Position numbers and translations under genes: made by a program. The notes beneath the pieces were generated by a model. The model made no database searches. It saw only the letters and a program-made list of their open reading frames with translations, and was not told the DNA's origin. A DNA stretch of 64,000 nt from Methylumidiphilus sp963753955 (GTDB lineage Bacteria > Pseudomonadota > Gammaproteobacteria > Methylococcales > Methylococcaceae). Shown in pieces: positions 9,709 through 18,836 of this stretch. The DNA is taken from contig CAVWEM010000019.1 of the NCBI GenBank assembly GCA_963753955.1, positions 34,445 to 98,444 of the forward strand. The letters run 5' to 3'. The stretch's first letter is position 1; each line of letters opens with the position of its first letter.

Positions 9709-9903
9709 TTGTCTGTGTAATTCTGGTGTAATCGTGAAGAAAAGTTATACTTCGCCCATCCCCCGCACGGGTAAAACGAAAAACAGACTTAGCCCCACCA
9801 TAAGGCACATGCGAAGAGCCTACTCTTTGTTTGCCCGATCTGCCCCCTGCATTCGCTTAACCTTCTGAACTGTCCGTTCAAACATTCCAAGATCCTATCG
9901 AAG

Positions 9904-12710
9904 ATGCCTTCCCACACCGAAATCGGCGAATTTATTTGGCGCATCGCAGACCATTTGCGCGGCGATTACGAAAAGAACGACAACGAGGACGTGATCCTGC
10001 CCTTCACCCTGCTGCGTCGCCTGGATTGCGTTTTGGAGAAGACACGGGACGCGGTGCGAGCCACGGAAGCGGCGGTAGCCGGGAAAGTGAATGAAGACGT
10101 GCTGAAGTCCATCTTGATGAACACCACGGGCGTGCCGTTCTACAACCGCTCGCCGTTTTCGTTTGCTGAATTGCTGAAAAATCCCGCCGACATCAAGGAA
10201 AACTTCGGCGCTTACCTGGAAGGCTTCTCCGACAACATCAAGGAGATTCTTTACAACTTTTCCGGCGGCGAGGAAAAGGGGCTGGGGCCGATTTACGAAA
10301 CCTTGGCGCGGAAAAAGCTGCTCTACCTCATCACCAAGGAATTCGCCTCCGACAAGATAGACCTGCACCCCGACGTGGTCAGCAACCACGATATGGGCCT
10401 GGTTTACGAATACTTGATTCGCAAATTCAAGGAAGGCGCGGCGGCGGGGGAACAATATACCCCCGCGACGTGGTGCGGCTGCTGGTGCAACTGGTGTTTG
10501 CCGACCAAGAGGAAACTTTAAGGGCCAACAAAGATGGCGCGTTGGTCAATATTTACGACCCAGCTTGCGGCACGGGCGGGATGATGACCGAAGCCAAGGA
10601 ATATCTCACCCAAGCATGGGGGCTTGACCCTAGCAATGTGTCCATCTTCGGCCAGGAATTGCGCGAGAAAACCTACGCCATTTGTAAAGCCGACGCCTTG
10701 ATGAAGGGCGACGACGGCAGCCGCATCAAGCGCGGCAACACCCTCAGCGAAGACAAGTTGGAAGGCTATCAATTCAAATTCATGCTGGCGAACCCCGAAT
10801 TCGGCACCGACTGGAAAAAGATCGAAGACCGCATCCGCGCCGAGGCCGAACGCGGCTTCGATGGCCGTTTCGGCGCAGGCCTGCCGGAAGTGGGCGACGC
10901 CTCCTTCCTGTTTCTGCAACACATGATAGCCAAAATGACCGCGCCGAACCAAGGCGGCAGCGTCATTGGCATCGTCTTCAACGGCTCGCCGCTGTTCAAC
11001 GGCGACGCCGGTTCCGGCTGGTCCAACATCCGCAAATGGATCATCCAAAACGACTGGCTAGACGCCATCGTCGCCTTGCCGGAAGACATGTTCTACAACA
11101 CCAACATCGCCACCTATCTTTGGATTGTCCGCAACAACAAGCCGCAACGCCGCAAAGGGCGGATTATCCTCGTCAACGGCAACCAGGAACGCTTCCGCAA
11201 CCTGATGCGGCGCAACCTAGGCAAGAAGCGGGTGGAACTCACCCCGGCCACTATCGCCGAATTGGTGCGAGTTTACCGGGAAGGCCAGCCCGTGCCTAAA
11301 TTGGCGCAAGTGTTCGACCTGGAAGACTTCGGCTATACCCGTGTGGTGGTGGAAAGGCCGTTACGGCTGCGCTTTGAGATCGACGCGGAACGGCTGCAAA
11401 ACTTCCGCCAATCTAGCTATTATACCGGCTTGATTCTCACCAAGAAAATCGGCCTTAAGGCCGAGGCCGACATCGCCAAGGGCAAAGAAAAGCAAGCCGC
11501 GTTGCTGGCGGCGTTGGAACAGGCCAAGACCCTATTGCCCTGCCGGGATGACCGGGTGTTTATGCAGTTTGTGAACAACGCCTTGCCGTTCAAAGCCACC
11601 GGCCAGCTTATCGCCGCCTTGCGTTCCGTCTTTGGAGAAGCCGGCGAGGACGGGGAAAAGGTGTTGCTGAAACCCTTGGAAGCGGAGTTTGACCGGGACA
11701 AAGCCGAGGCCGACCCCGGTGCCTGGTATCAGCCGGACAGCAACCTGCGGGATCAAGAGCGCATCCCGCTCAAGACTGACATCGAAACCTATTTCGCCGA
11801 AGAAGTGCTGCCCTATGCCCCCGATGCCTGGATGAACCGCGCTAAGGACGAAATAGGTTATGAAATCAGCTTCACCAAGTATTTTTATGAATACAAGCCG
11901 CCCCGCGCACTCGAAGACATAATCACTGATTTGGAGTTTTTGCGGAGGCAGATAGACCTCTTGCAGGAACAACGCACCGCCGTCATTCATCATGCGGTGA
12001 CGAAGGGCTTAGACCCTGCGGCCAAGATGAAGCCTTCGGGGGTTGAGTGGTTGGGGAATGTACCGGAAGAGTGGAATGTTTTACGGTTACGTTTCTGCTG
12101 CTCGATTCGTGGCGGTATTGGCTTTCCTGATAAATTTCAAGGATCGACTATCGGGGACTATCCTTTCTTAAAAAACAGCGACATCAATTCACCAGACAAC
12201 TTTGTATCGACGGCGGAAAATTATGTTGATAAATCACTTGCTTTGATACAAGGATGGCATCCCATTCCCGCTAATTCATTGATTATGGGTAAGAGCGGTG
12301 AGGCGCTTCGCAAAAATCATCGGGCAGTTTGTTTGGTTGACTGTCTTATCGATAACAACTTAATGGCATTGATTCCAAAGCCAAAGTTATTTGATATGCG
12401 TTTCTTTTTCTATTTGTTTTCACTTATTGATATGGACTGGTTTACCAACCCAGGAACGGTACCCTCCGTAAGTGTTAGGCGTTTTGTCGATTTCCGGTTA
12501 ATAGTGCCGCCTCTGGAGGAGCAGCGCGAGATTATCAGCTTTCTTGACCAAGAAACTGCCAAACTTGACACCATCATTTCTAAGTACCGCCGCGAACTCG
12601 AACTCCTAGCCGAATACCGCGCCTCGCTGATTTCCCACGCCGTCACCGGCAGGATTGATGTTCGGGGTCTGGCTGAACTTGAATCTAATTCAGCCGACGA
12701 AACCCTATGA
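9904..12710 (+). CDS. hsdM: Type I R-M methyltransferase HsdM fused to a half-length HsdS, frameshifted
   Basis: The first part (9904-10463) is the HsdM N-terminal helical domain up to AGEQYTP. One base is missing in the C run at 10460-10464, so the expected continuation RDVVRLLVQLVF appears one frame over and stays open to 12710. That part holds the SAM motif DPACGTGGMM, then a motif IV written NPEF instead of NPPF/Y (bases 10791-10802), then the HsdM C-terminus (GYEISFTKYFYEYKPPRALE). At about base 11925 it passes in frame, without a stop, into the conserved coiled coil of HsdS (FLRRQIDLLQEQRTAVIHHA). One target-recognition domain (about 12040-12520) and a second coiled-coil helix follow. 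The first HsdS recognition domain is absent. HsdR lies 127 bases downstream. Confidence 0.82.
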
Positions 12711-12837
12711 ATCGCAGCCCGGACGGAGCCAACAGAATCCGGGCTGGACAAAGCCCCGCTCCCGCCTTCCACAAGTGCCTTACCTAATTCCAGCGACGTG
12801 AGACCGAATCTTAAGCCCAATGGAGTGACCTTGACCA

Positions 12838-15800
12838 ATGAATTACGACGAGAATCATTTTGAACTGACGATATTCAATTCCTTAAGCGCCAGCCCGCTT
12901 TATCTGGGTTTCGACGACACGGACGGCAGTTATAGCAAAGGCCGATATTCCAAGGACTATCACGCCGACCTGGAATCACTCGCGGCCTATATCCAACAGA
13001 CCCAGCCCGCCGCCTGGAAGAAGCTGCAAAAGCATTACCCCGGACACGAAGCCGCCGCCGTCGCCAACGAGGTCAACAAACTGAGGCCCAAGCGCGGCAT
13101 TTTGAATCTGTTGCGGGAAGGTTTCGCCTTGGCGCAAGTCGGCAAAATCGAACTGGTGACATTCAAGCCCGCGACCGGCTTCAACCCCGCCCACCGGGAG
13201 AAATACGAGGCCAACCGTTTCGCCATTGTCCGCCAGCTTCATTTCAGCAACGAACGGCCTTTGGACAAGATCGACCTCGTGATTCTGCTGAATGGCTTGC
13301 CGCTGATGACGCTAGAAGCGAAGAACGAGTTCACCGGGCAAACGTGGCGCAAAGCCGAAGAGCAATACCGCAAGGATCGAAAAGCCAGCGATCCTTTTCT
13401 AAAAGCCTGCGTCGTCCATTTTGCCTTGGACAATTCGCATATTTCCATGACCACCCAACTGGCAAACGGCAAAACCCGCTTCCTGCCTTTCAACCGTGCC
13501 TTAAACAATCCACCCATTGCCGACCATTACGCCACGGCTTATTTGTGGGAAGACATGGAAGCAGGGCCGGGCGTGTTGCGGGCCGATAGCCTGCTAGACC
13601 TATTGCAACACTACCTGCATCTGGAAGAGGTCAAGGACGAGGCGACGGCCAAAGTCAGCAAGCGGCTGATCTTTCCCCGCTATCACCAACTGGACGGGGT
13701 GCGGCGGCTGTTGGCAGAAACCAAAGCCCACGGGCCGGGCGAAAATTATCTGATCCAGCACAGCGCCGGTTCCGGCAAGTCCAACACTATCGCTTGGCTG
13801 GCGCACCAATTGGCGAACCTGTTCAATGCGGACAACCAACGGGTTTTCGATAGCGTGATTATCATCACCGACCGGCAAGTTTTGGACAAACAGCTACAAG
13901 AGACCGTGGCACAGTTCGAGAAAACGCCGGGCGTGGTCTGCAAGGTGGATAAGAACACCAAGCAACTGGTGGAAGCCTTGGCGAATGGGGCCGGGATTGT
14001 CGTCTGCACACTGCAAAAGTTCAGTTGGATGCAGACGGTGTTAGGTGGGCCGAAGGCGCTGAAAGGCCGGCAATACGCCGTCATCGTGGACGAGGCCCAC
14101 AGCTCCCAAAGCGGCGACGGCGCGAAAGACCTGAAACTGGCATTGACCACGCCGGAAGCCTTGCAGGCCATCATTGCCGAAGACGGGGAAAACGCCGAAT
14201 GGACTGACCCTGTGGCGGAGGAACTGGCGCGTATCATGAAGGGGCGGCAACGCTTGCCGCATTTGTCGTTCTTCGCTTTCACGGCCACCCCGAAAACCCG
14301 GACGCTGGAAATCTTCGGCCATGCGCGACAGGTGCAAACCCCGGAAGGCACGAAGCGGGTGGAGCATCGCCCGTTTCACACCTACACCATGCGCCAAGCC
14401 ATTGCCGAGGGCTTCATCCTCGACGTGCTGGAAAATTACACGACCTACAGCACGTATTTTGAGTTGCGGGAAAACGAGAAAGCCCCGCCCGGTTACGAAG
14501 TGGAAAAGGCCAAGGGCAAGCGGCTACTGCTGAAGCATGTCGGCAAGCATCCGCATACCATCGAGAGCAAAGCCAAAATCATGCTGGATCATTTCTTCTC
14601 GAAGACGATCAACAAGATCGACGGCTCGGCCAAGGCTATGATCGTGACCAGTTCCCGCGCCCATGCCGTGCTTTACAAGCAAACCGTTGATCGGCTGTTA
14701 CGCGAAGATTACGCGGACAAAACCCAGGCGCTGGTGGCGTTTTCCAGCAAAGTGACACTGGAGGGCGCGGACTACACCGAAGCGAGCATGAATCCCGCCG
14801 ATGCCAAGGACATCCGGGAGGCTTTCAAAAAGCAGCAATACCGGATTTTGATTGTCGCCAACAAATACCAAACCGGGTTCGATCAACCTTTGCTGCATAC
14901 CATGTATGTGGACAAGAAACTAGGCGGCGTCGCTACCGTTCAAACCCTGAGCCGCTTGAATCGCAAGGGGCCACCCTCCAAAAAGGATACGATGGTGCTG
15001 GATTTCGTGAATCGGCAGGAAGACATCGAAGCGGATTTCCAACCTTACCACGGCCAAACATCGCTGGATCGAGGAACCGACCCGCAGAAGCTCTATAACC
15101 TCAAATTCGAGGTAGAAGAACCGGGCATCTTCACGGCGGCGGACGTGGAAGAGTTCGCCCGGCTTTTCGTGATCGAGAAAGCACAGGGCCAAAAGCTCAA
15201 CCCGTTATTCCTGAGAATCCTGCAAGGCCGCTATACCATGCTTGACCGTGATGGACGGGCCGAATTCCGAGACGCGGTGGCACGGTATGTCTCGCAATAT
15301 TCCTTTATCAGCCAGATTATCAACTGGCTAGACCCAGAGCTTGAGAAGCATTATCTCTTCACCAAGCTGTTGCTGAAATGCCTTCCGCCAGACCCGGAAA
15401 GCTTGCCGAAAGAAATCCTCGACATGGTGGATATGGAAAAATTCCGGCTGGAAGAACAGCAAAACGGCAGCATTGTGCTGAATCCAGAAGATACCCAACT
15501 GGAAAACCCATCCGGCGACGGACATGCCCGACCAGGAACGCCGGAACGGGAACAGCTTGAAGTCATCGTCAGGGATTTGAATGAACGCTTTCATTTCGAC
15601 TTTGAAGACAGGGATAAGGTCATGCGTATAGTCATCCCCAAGCTTGCTAAAGACCTAAGCTTGGTGGCGGCATACCAGACCGACAACCTGGAACAGCTAC
15701 GACGGCAGAAGTTTTCCGAAAGCTTAGAAAACGCCTTCCTAGCCAGTGCCAGCGACTTTTACACCGTGCTGAATCGCATGTCGGTTGAACCGGATTTCAA

Positions 15801-15885
15801 GCGACTGCTTACGGATTTTGCGTTGATTGAGTTTTTGAATGGGTTGCAGGGTTCTGGACAACCCGATAGTGATAAGGATTCATGA
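12838..15885 (+). CDS. hsdR: Type I restriction endonuclease subunit HsdR
   Basis: The 1015-residue motor-nuclease subunit cleaves unmodified DNA after ATP-driven translocation. The N-terminal nuclease domain has IDLVILLNGLPLMTLEAKN (Asp, then Glu-x-Lys, about residues 142-162). The SF2 helicase core has Walker A HSAGSGKSNTIAWL (about residue 305), DEAH box VDEAHSSQSG (about 417), TATPKTRT (about 482) and a second RecA domain with YQTGFDQPLLHTMYVDK (about 680). It is complete and unbroken, unlike its hsdM/S neighbour. If the methyltransferase really is inactive, an intact HsdR would be expected to have no modification subunit to work with. Confidence 0.94.
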   Translation: MNYDENHFELTIFNSLSASPLYLGFDDTDGSYSKGRYSKDYHADLESLAAYIQQTQPAAWKKLQKHYPGHEAAAVANEVNKLRPKRGILNLLREGFALAQVGKIELVTFKPATGFNPAHREKYEANRFAIVRQLHFSNERPLDKIDLVILLNGLPLMTLEAKNEFTGQTWRKAEEQYRKDRKASDPFLKACVVHFALDNSHISMTTQLANGKTRFLPFNRALNNPPIADHYATAYLWEDMEAGPGVLRADSLLDLLQHYLHLEEVKDEATAKVSKRLIFPRYHQLDGVRRLLAETKAHGPGENYLIQHSAGSGKSNTIAWLAHQLANLFNADNQRVFDSVIIITDRQVLDKQLQETVAQFEKTPGVVCKVDKNTKQLVEALANGAGIVVCTLQKFSWMQTVLGGPKALKGRQYAVIVDEAHSSQSGDGAKDLKLALTTPEALQAIIAEDGENAEWTDPVAEELARIMKGRQRLPHLSFFAFTATPKTRTLEIFGHARQVQTPEGTKRVEHRPFHTYTMRQAIAEGFILDVLENYTTYSTYFELRENEKAPPGYEVEKAKGKRLLLKHVGKHPHTIESKAKIMLDHFFSKTINKIDGSAKAMIVTSSRAHAVLYKQTVDRLLREDYADKTQALVAFSSKVTLEGADYTEASMNPADAKDIREAFKKQQYRILIVANKYQTGFDQPLLHTMYVDKKLGGVATVQTLSRLNRKGPPSKKDTMVLDFVNRQEDIEADFQPYHGQTSLDRGTDPQKLYNLKFEVEEPGIFTAADVEEFARLFVIEKAQGQKLNPLFLRILQGRYTMLDRDGRAEFRDAVARYVSQYSFISQIINWLDPELEKHYLFTKLLLKCLPPDPESLPKEILDMVDMEKFRLEEQQNGSIVLNPEDTQLENPSGDGHARPGTPEREQLEVIVRDLNERFHFDFEDRDKVMRIVIPKLAKDLSLVAAYQTDNLEQLRRQKFSESLENAFLASASDFYTVLNRMSVEPDFKRLLTDFALIEFLNGLQGSGQPDSDKDS

Positions 15886-16239
15886 CGCATGGGGACACCA
15901 ATTCGGCAAATCCAGAAAGTGCGCCTACCCTCTTTCCCAAGACCTTTCGACGAATCAACCTAGCGCCGCTATTTGGTGTTGCGGCTAAAAGCCCCGCTTC
16001 ATCCCACCCCGCCGCCAAGCATCGCCCATTGTGGGCGAGGCCTGCAACAGAGCGAACGGCGGGCGCGTTTCCCCCCGCAACCCCGCGCAACTTTTCGGGC
16101 ATAGTCGCACCCTTGGTTGCGTGATGTCGCTTGGCCTCGTTTTCCTTGCCGCTCCCGCGCACCAAATGATAACCTTACGTCCTTTCCGGTCTTGGCGCGG
16201 CAAACCCCGCGAACCTCATCCTGCCGCAGGCTTTCCCCT
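15886..16239. other. 354-base intergenic region, no gene supported
   Basis: GC-rich sequence between hsdR and the HTTM gene. Open frames exist on both strands but have the Pro/Ala/Arg-rich composition of shadows and no ribosome site. I see no strong promoter or terminator. A pyrimidine-rich stretch at 16070-16080 and several short palindromes are the only structure. Confidence 0.5.
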
Positions 16240-18186
16240 ATGATTCGATTGCTCCGCGAACTCGTCCAGCAAGGCTTGCGCAAACAGGTGCCTGCCACCG
16301 GGCTGGGTGTTTTCCGCATCTTGATTGGCTTGGTCATCTTGCAGGAGGTGTTCTACCTGCTGTTCTTCCGCCATTTGATCTTCGACCGTGTGCCTTTCGT
16401 GGAGCAGGCTTCGCCAGTGGTGGATCTGTTCCTGTTTTTGTGGGCCGTGTTGGCAGCTTGCATTAGCCTGGGTGTTCACACCCGCCTGGCGGCGGTGGGC
16501 AATTATCTGTTGTGGCTGGTGTTCGTGGGATTCACGCCGATGTGGCAGGATTTTGACGGCGGCTTCGACCAGATGATGACCGGCATCAGCTTTTTGTTGA
16601 TGTTCCTGCCTGCGGATCGTGGCTTGTCGCTGGACAACTTGCGGCGGAAGCTGAAGTATTCCGCACCCGGCAGGCATTTCCAGCCTAGGGAGACCATCTC
16701 GGTGCTGTGCTATTACTTGCCGGTGGCCATCGTGCTGGGGCTGTTGTACCTGGACGCGGGTATCCATAAGCTGTCCGCCGAGTTCTGGCGCAATGGCATG
16801 GGTTCCTGGCTGCCGCCCACGCATCCTTATTACATGTCACCTTTGGGCATGGGCTGGCTGCTGAATACGGAATGGCTGGAGCGGACTATTGGCTATTCCT
16901 TGATCGCGTTCCAGTTCCTGTTCCTGCCGCTGTTCTGGTTCCGCTTCGCCCGGGTGCCTTTGCTGTTGATCGGGGCGAGCTTCCACACCGGCATCATCCT
17001 GTCCCTGAACATTTACCAGTTCGGCTTCGGCATGTTGGCCCCTTACAGCCTGCTGGTGCCGTTTTCTTGGTGGACTTGCCTGCGCTTTGATTCTCCCAGG
17101 CTGACGGTGTTCTATGACGGCTTGTGTCCTTTGTGCAACCGCACGGTGATTATCCTTTCCCATTTTGATGTGCTTGGGGCGGTGGAATTCAAGGATTTGC
17201 AGACCCATGCCAAGGATTGCCGCGCCTTGGATCAAATCCCCGAAGGCGAGTTGTTGAAGGATTTATATGCGGTGGACAGGCAGGGGCGGCTATTCTCCGG
17301 GGTGGACACCTATCTGCGCATCCTGTCGGCCATGGCTTGGCCGGCACCTGTGGCCTGGATCATCGGTCTGCCCGGCTTTTACCTGGCTGCTAAGGCCGTC
17401 TACCGGCGCATCGCCGACAACCGGGCGCGGCTGCTGGTTTGTGATGAAAGCTGCGCGGTGTCGGCCCCTGAAATTCCCCTCACCCAACCCTCTACGGAGG
17501 GGAGATGGCTTTTCACTCAACCAGAAGACGATCTTTGCGCCCAGCTTTACGCCCAATATGTCGGCACGGAGCGGCGGGAGGCGATGCGCATCGCCAAATT
17601 CCTGATGCTGGTCATCGTGCTGCAATTGAACAGTACCCTGCAATTTGGCGTGTTTTACCGTATCAACAAAGGACACGCCACCACCGAAGCCGGACAGATG
17701 CTGGAAGGGGCGAGTAATGGCATCTTGCTCCTGTCCCATGCCTTCCTAGGCATCACGCCCCATGCCTTGTACATGCATGACCATTTCCTCGGTTACAACC
17801 ATATCCTCGCCGTCGCCTACAAAGACAAACAGGGCAATGAGCATTTCCTCCCCTTCGTCAACGAAGAGGGCCGCATCGTCGCGCCCAACTGGGGTCGTGT
17901 CCAGTGCTGGTGGGCGAACATCGCGGTGACCCCGCACATCAAACTCAAGCGTTTGCACAAGGCGCTGATGCAGGTGACTGCGTTCTGGGGAGAAAAAGAA
18001 GGGCTGGATGTGCGCAACACGATGTTCATCCTGAAAATGAAGGAAGTCCGCGTGCCGATGGACTTCGAGCCGAACCTGCGCGAGTCCAACCTGCGACAGC
18101 CTTGGAAGGACATCGGCACGGTGCGCTGGGACGATGTCGGGCATGTGGTGTTGGAGACACCGGGTATCAATATGGAGGCTTGGTAA
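16240..18186 (+). CDS. HTTM (gamma-carboxylase-like) membrane protein fused to a DCC thiol-oxidoreductase domain
   Basis: A 648-residue protein. Residues 1 to about 280 form a multi-pass HTTM domain, the membrane fold of vitamin K-dependent gamma-carboxylase, with DAGIHKLSAEFW and a GASFHTGIIL helix. Residues 283 to about 405 form a DCC (DUF393) domain starting LTVFYDGLCPLCN, with the CxxC redox pair. A further membrane segment and a soluble C-terminal domain follow. The upstream open frame to 16117 lacks family character, so ATG 16240 is preferred. A palindromic repeat (17477-17508) is embedded in frame between the DCC and C-terminal parts. Carboxylase activity cannot be inferred; the substrate is unknown. 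Confidence 0.75.
   Translation: MIRLLRELVQQGLRKQVPATGLGVFRILIGLVILQEVFYLLFFRHLIFDRVPFVEQASPVVDLFLFLWAVLAACISLGVHTRLAAVGNYLLWLVFVGFTPMWQDFDGGFDQMMTGISFLLMFLPADRGLSLDNLRRKLKYSAPGRHFQPRETISVLCYYLPVAIVLGLLYLDAGIHKLSAEFWRNGMGSWLPPTHPYYMSPLGMGWLLNTEWLERTIGYSLIAFQFLFLPLFWFRFARVPLLLIGASFHTGIILSLNIYQFGFGMLAPYSLLVPFSWWTCLRFDSPRLTVFYDGLCPLCNRTVIILSHFDVLGAVEFKDLQTHAKDCRALDQIPEGELLKDLYAVDRQGRLFSGVDTYLRILSAMAWPAPVAWIIGLPGFYLAAKAVYRRIADNRARLLVCDESCAVSAPEIPLTQPSTEGRWLFTQPEDDLCAQLYAQYVGTERREAMRIAKFLMLVIVLQLNSTLQFGVFYRINKGHATTEAGQMLEGASNGILLLSHAFLGITPHALYMHDHFLGYNHILAVAYKDKQGNEHFLPFVNEEGRIVAPNWGRVQCWWANIAVTPHIKLKRLHKALMQVTAFWGEKEGLDVRNTMFILKMKEVRVPMDFEPNLRESNLRQPWKDIGTVRWDDVGHVVLETPGINMEAW
17477..17508. repeat. 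REP-like palindromic element inside the HTTM-DCC gene
   Basis: The segment reads CCCCTCACCC, AACCCTCT, ACGG, AGGGGAGA and belongs with related elements at 21844-21877, 22582-22616 and 59101-59203. Here it is translated in frame as part of a linker (PLTQPSTEGRW). Confidence 0.6.
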
Positions 18187-18300
18187 GCAAGACTTGAATC
18201 CTGCCCGGTTTGGGCTGAAAATGCCCTATCCGCCCGCTGGCCTGACGGCCCCCGCACGACATCAACGCGAACACCCTGACAACCCCTAGGAGATAACCCC

Positions 18301-18627
18301 GTGAGTGACAACATCCTGAAATTGAGCGACGCCGACTTTGAAGAAAAAGTGCTTAAGGCGGAAGGCCCTGTGCTGGTCGATTACTGGGCCGAATGGTGCG
18401 GCCCGTGCAAAATGATCGCCCCGATTCTTGAGGATGTCGCCAAGGATTACAAGGGCAGGCTGACCGTGGCCAAGCTGAACATCGACGACAACCCGGCCAC
18501 GCCCCAGAAATATGGCGTGCGCGGCATCCCCACGCTGATGCTGTTCAAGGGCGGAGAAGTGCATGCCACCAAGGTGGGCGCGCAATCCAAATCGCAGCTT
18601 ACGGCTTTCCTCGACGGCAGCCTCTGA
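18301..18627 (+). CDS. trxA: Thioredoxin 1
   Basis: A 108-residue cytoplasmic dithiol reductase. The active site WCGPCK lies at about residues 32-37 and the cis-proline motif RGIPTLMLF near residue 75. The start is GTG 18301 with AGGAGA seven bases upstream; MSDNILKLSDADFEE is a typical N-terminus. It lies upstream of rho, an arrangement common in gammaproteobacteria. Confidence 0.96.
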   Translation: MSDNILKLSDADFEEKVLKAEGPVLVDYWAEWCGPCKMIAPILEDVAKDYKGRLTVAKLNIDDNPATPQKYGVRGIPTLMLFKGGEVHATKVGAQSKSQLTAFLDGSL

Positions 18628-18634
18628 CCGTCTT

Positions 18635-18665
18635 CGGCCCGTCTGGATTCTTTCTGGACGGGCCG
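18635..18665. terminator. Inverted repeat between trxA and rho, possible weak terminator
   Basis: The arms CGGCCCGTC (18635-18643) and GACGGGCCG (18657-18665) form a perfect 9-bp stem with a 13-base loop, eight bases after the trxA stop. A T run does not follow on the plus strand, so termination is uncertain; it may only stabilise the trxA 3' end. Confidence 0.45.
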
Positions 18666-18836
18666 TAAAAGGGCATGTTATTCTTGCGCCCGCAAAAGAA
18701 CCATTCTCCAAAGCCCGCGCCGCTTCCGGCCATCCCCCATAAGGCTCAAAGACCCTGCGTCTCCCGTCAGAGCCGTTTTTCCTGACTTCCAAGCGACGCT
18801 TTCCCTTTTCAATCCGCATTCCCTGACCGCTACCCC

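Noticed and set aside
15882..16124. Small gene between hsdR and the HTTM gene
   Set aside because: Pro/Ala-rich, overlaps hsdR stop, no ribosome site or recognisable motif.
9589..16239. Genomic island integrated at tRNA-Phe carrying the type I R-M genes
   Set aside because: I could not find a second copy of the tRNA 3' end or an integrase in the window; adjacency alone is not enough.
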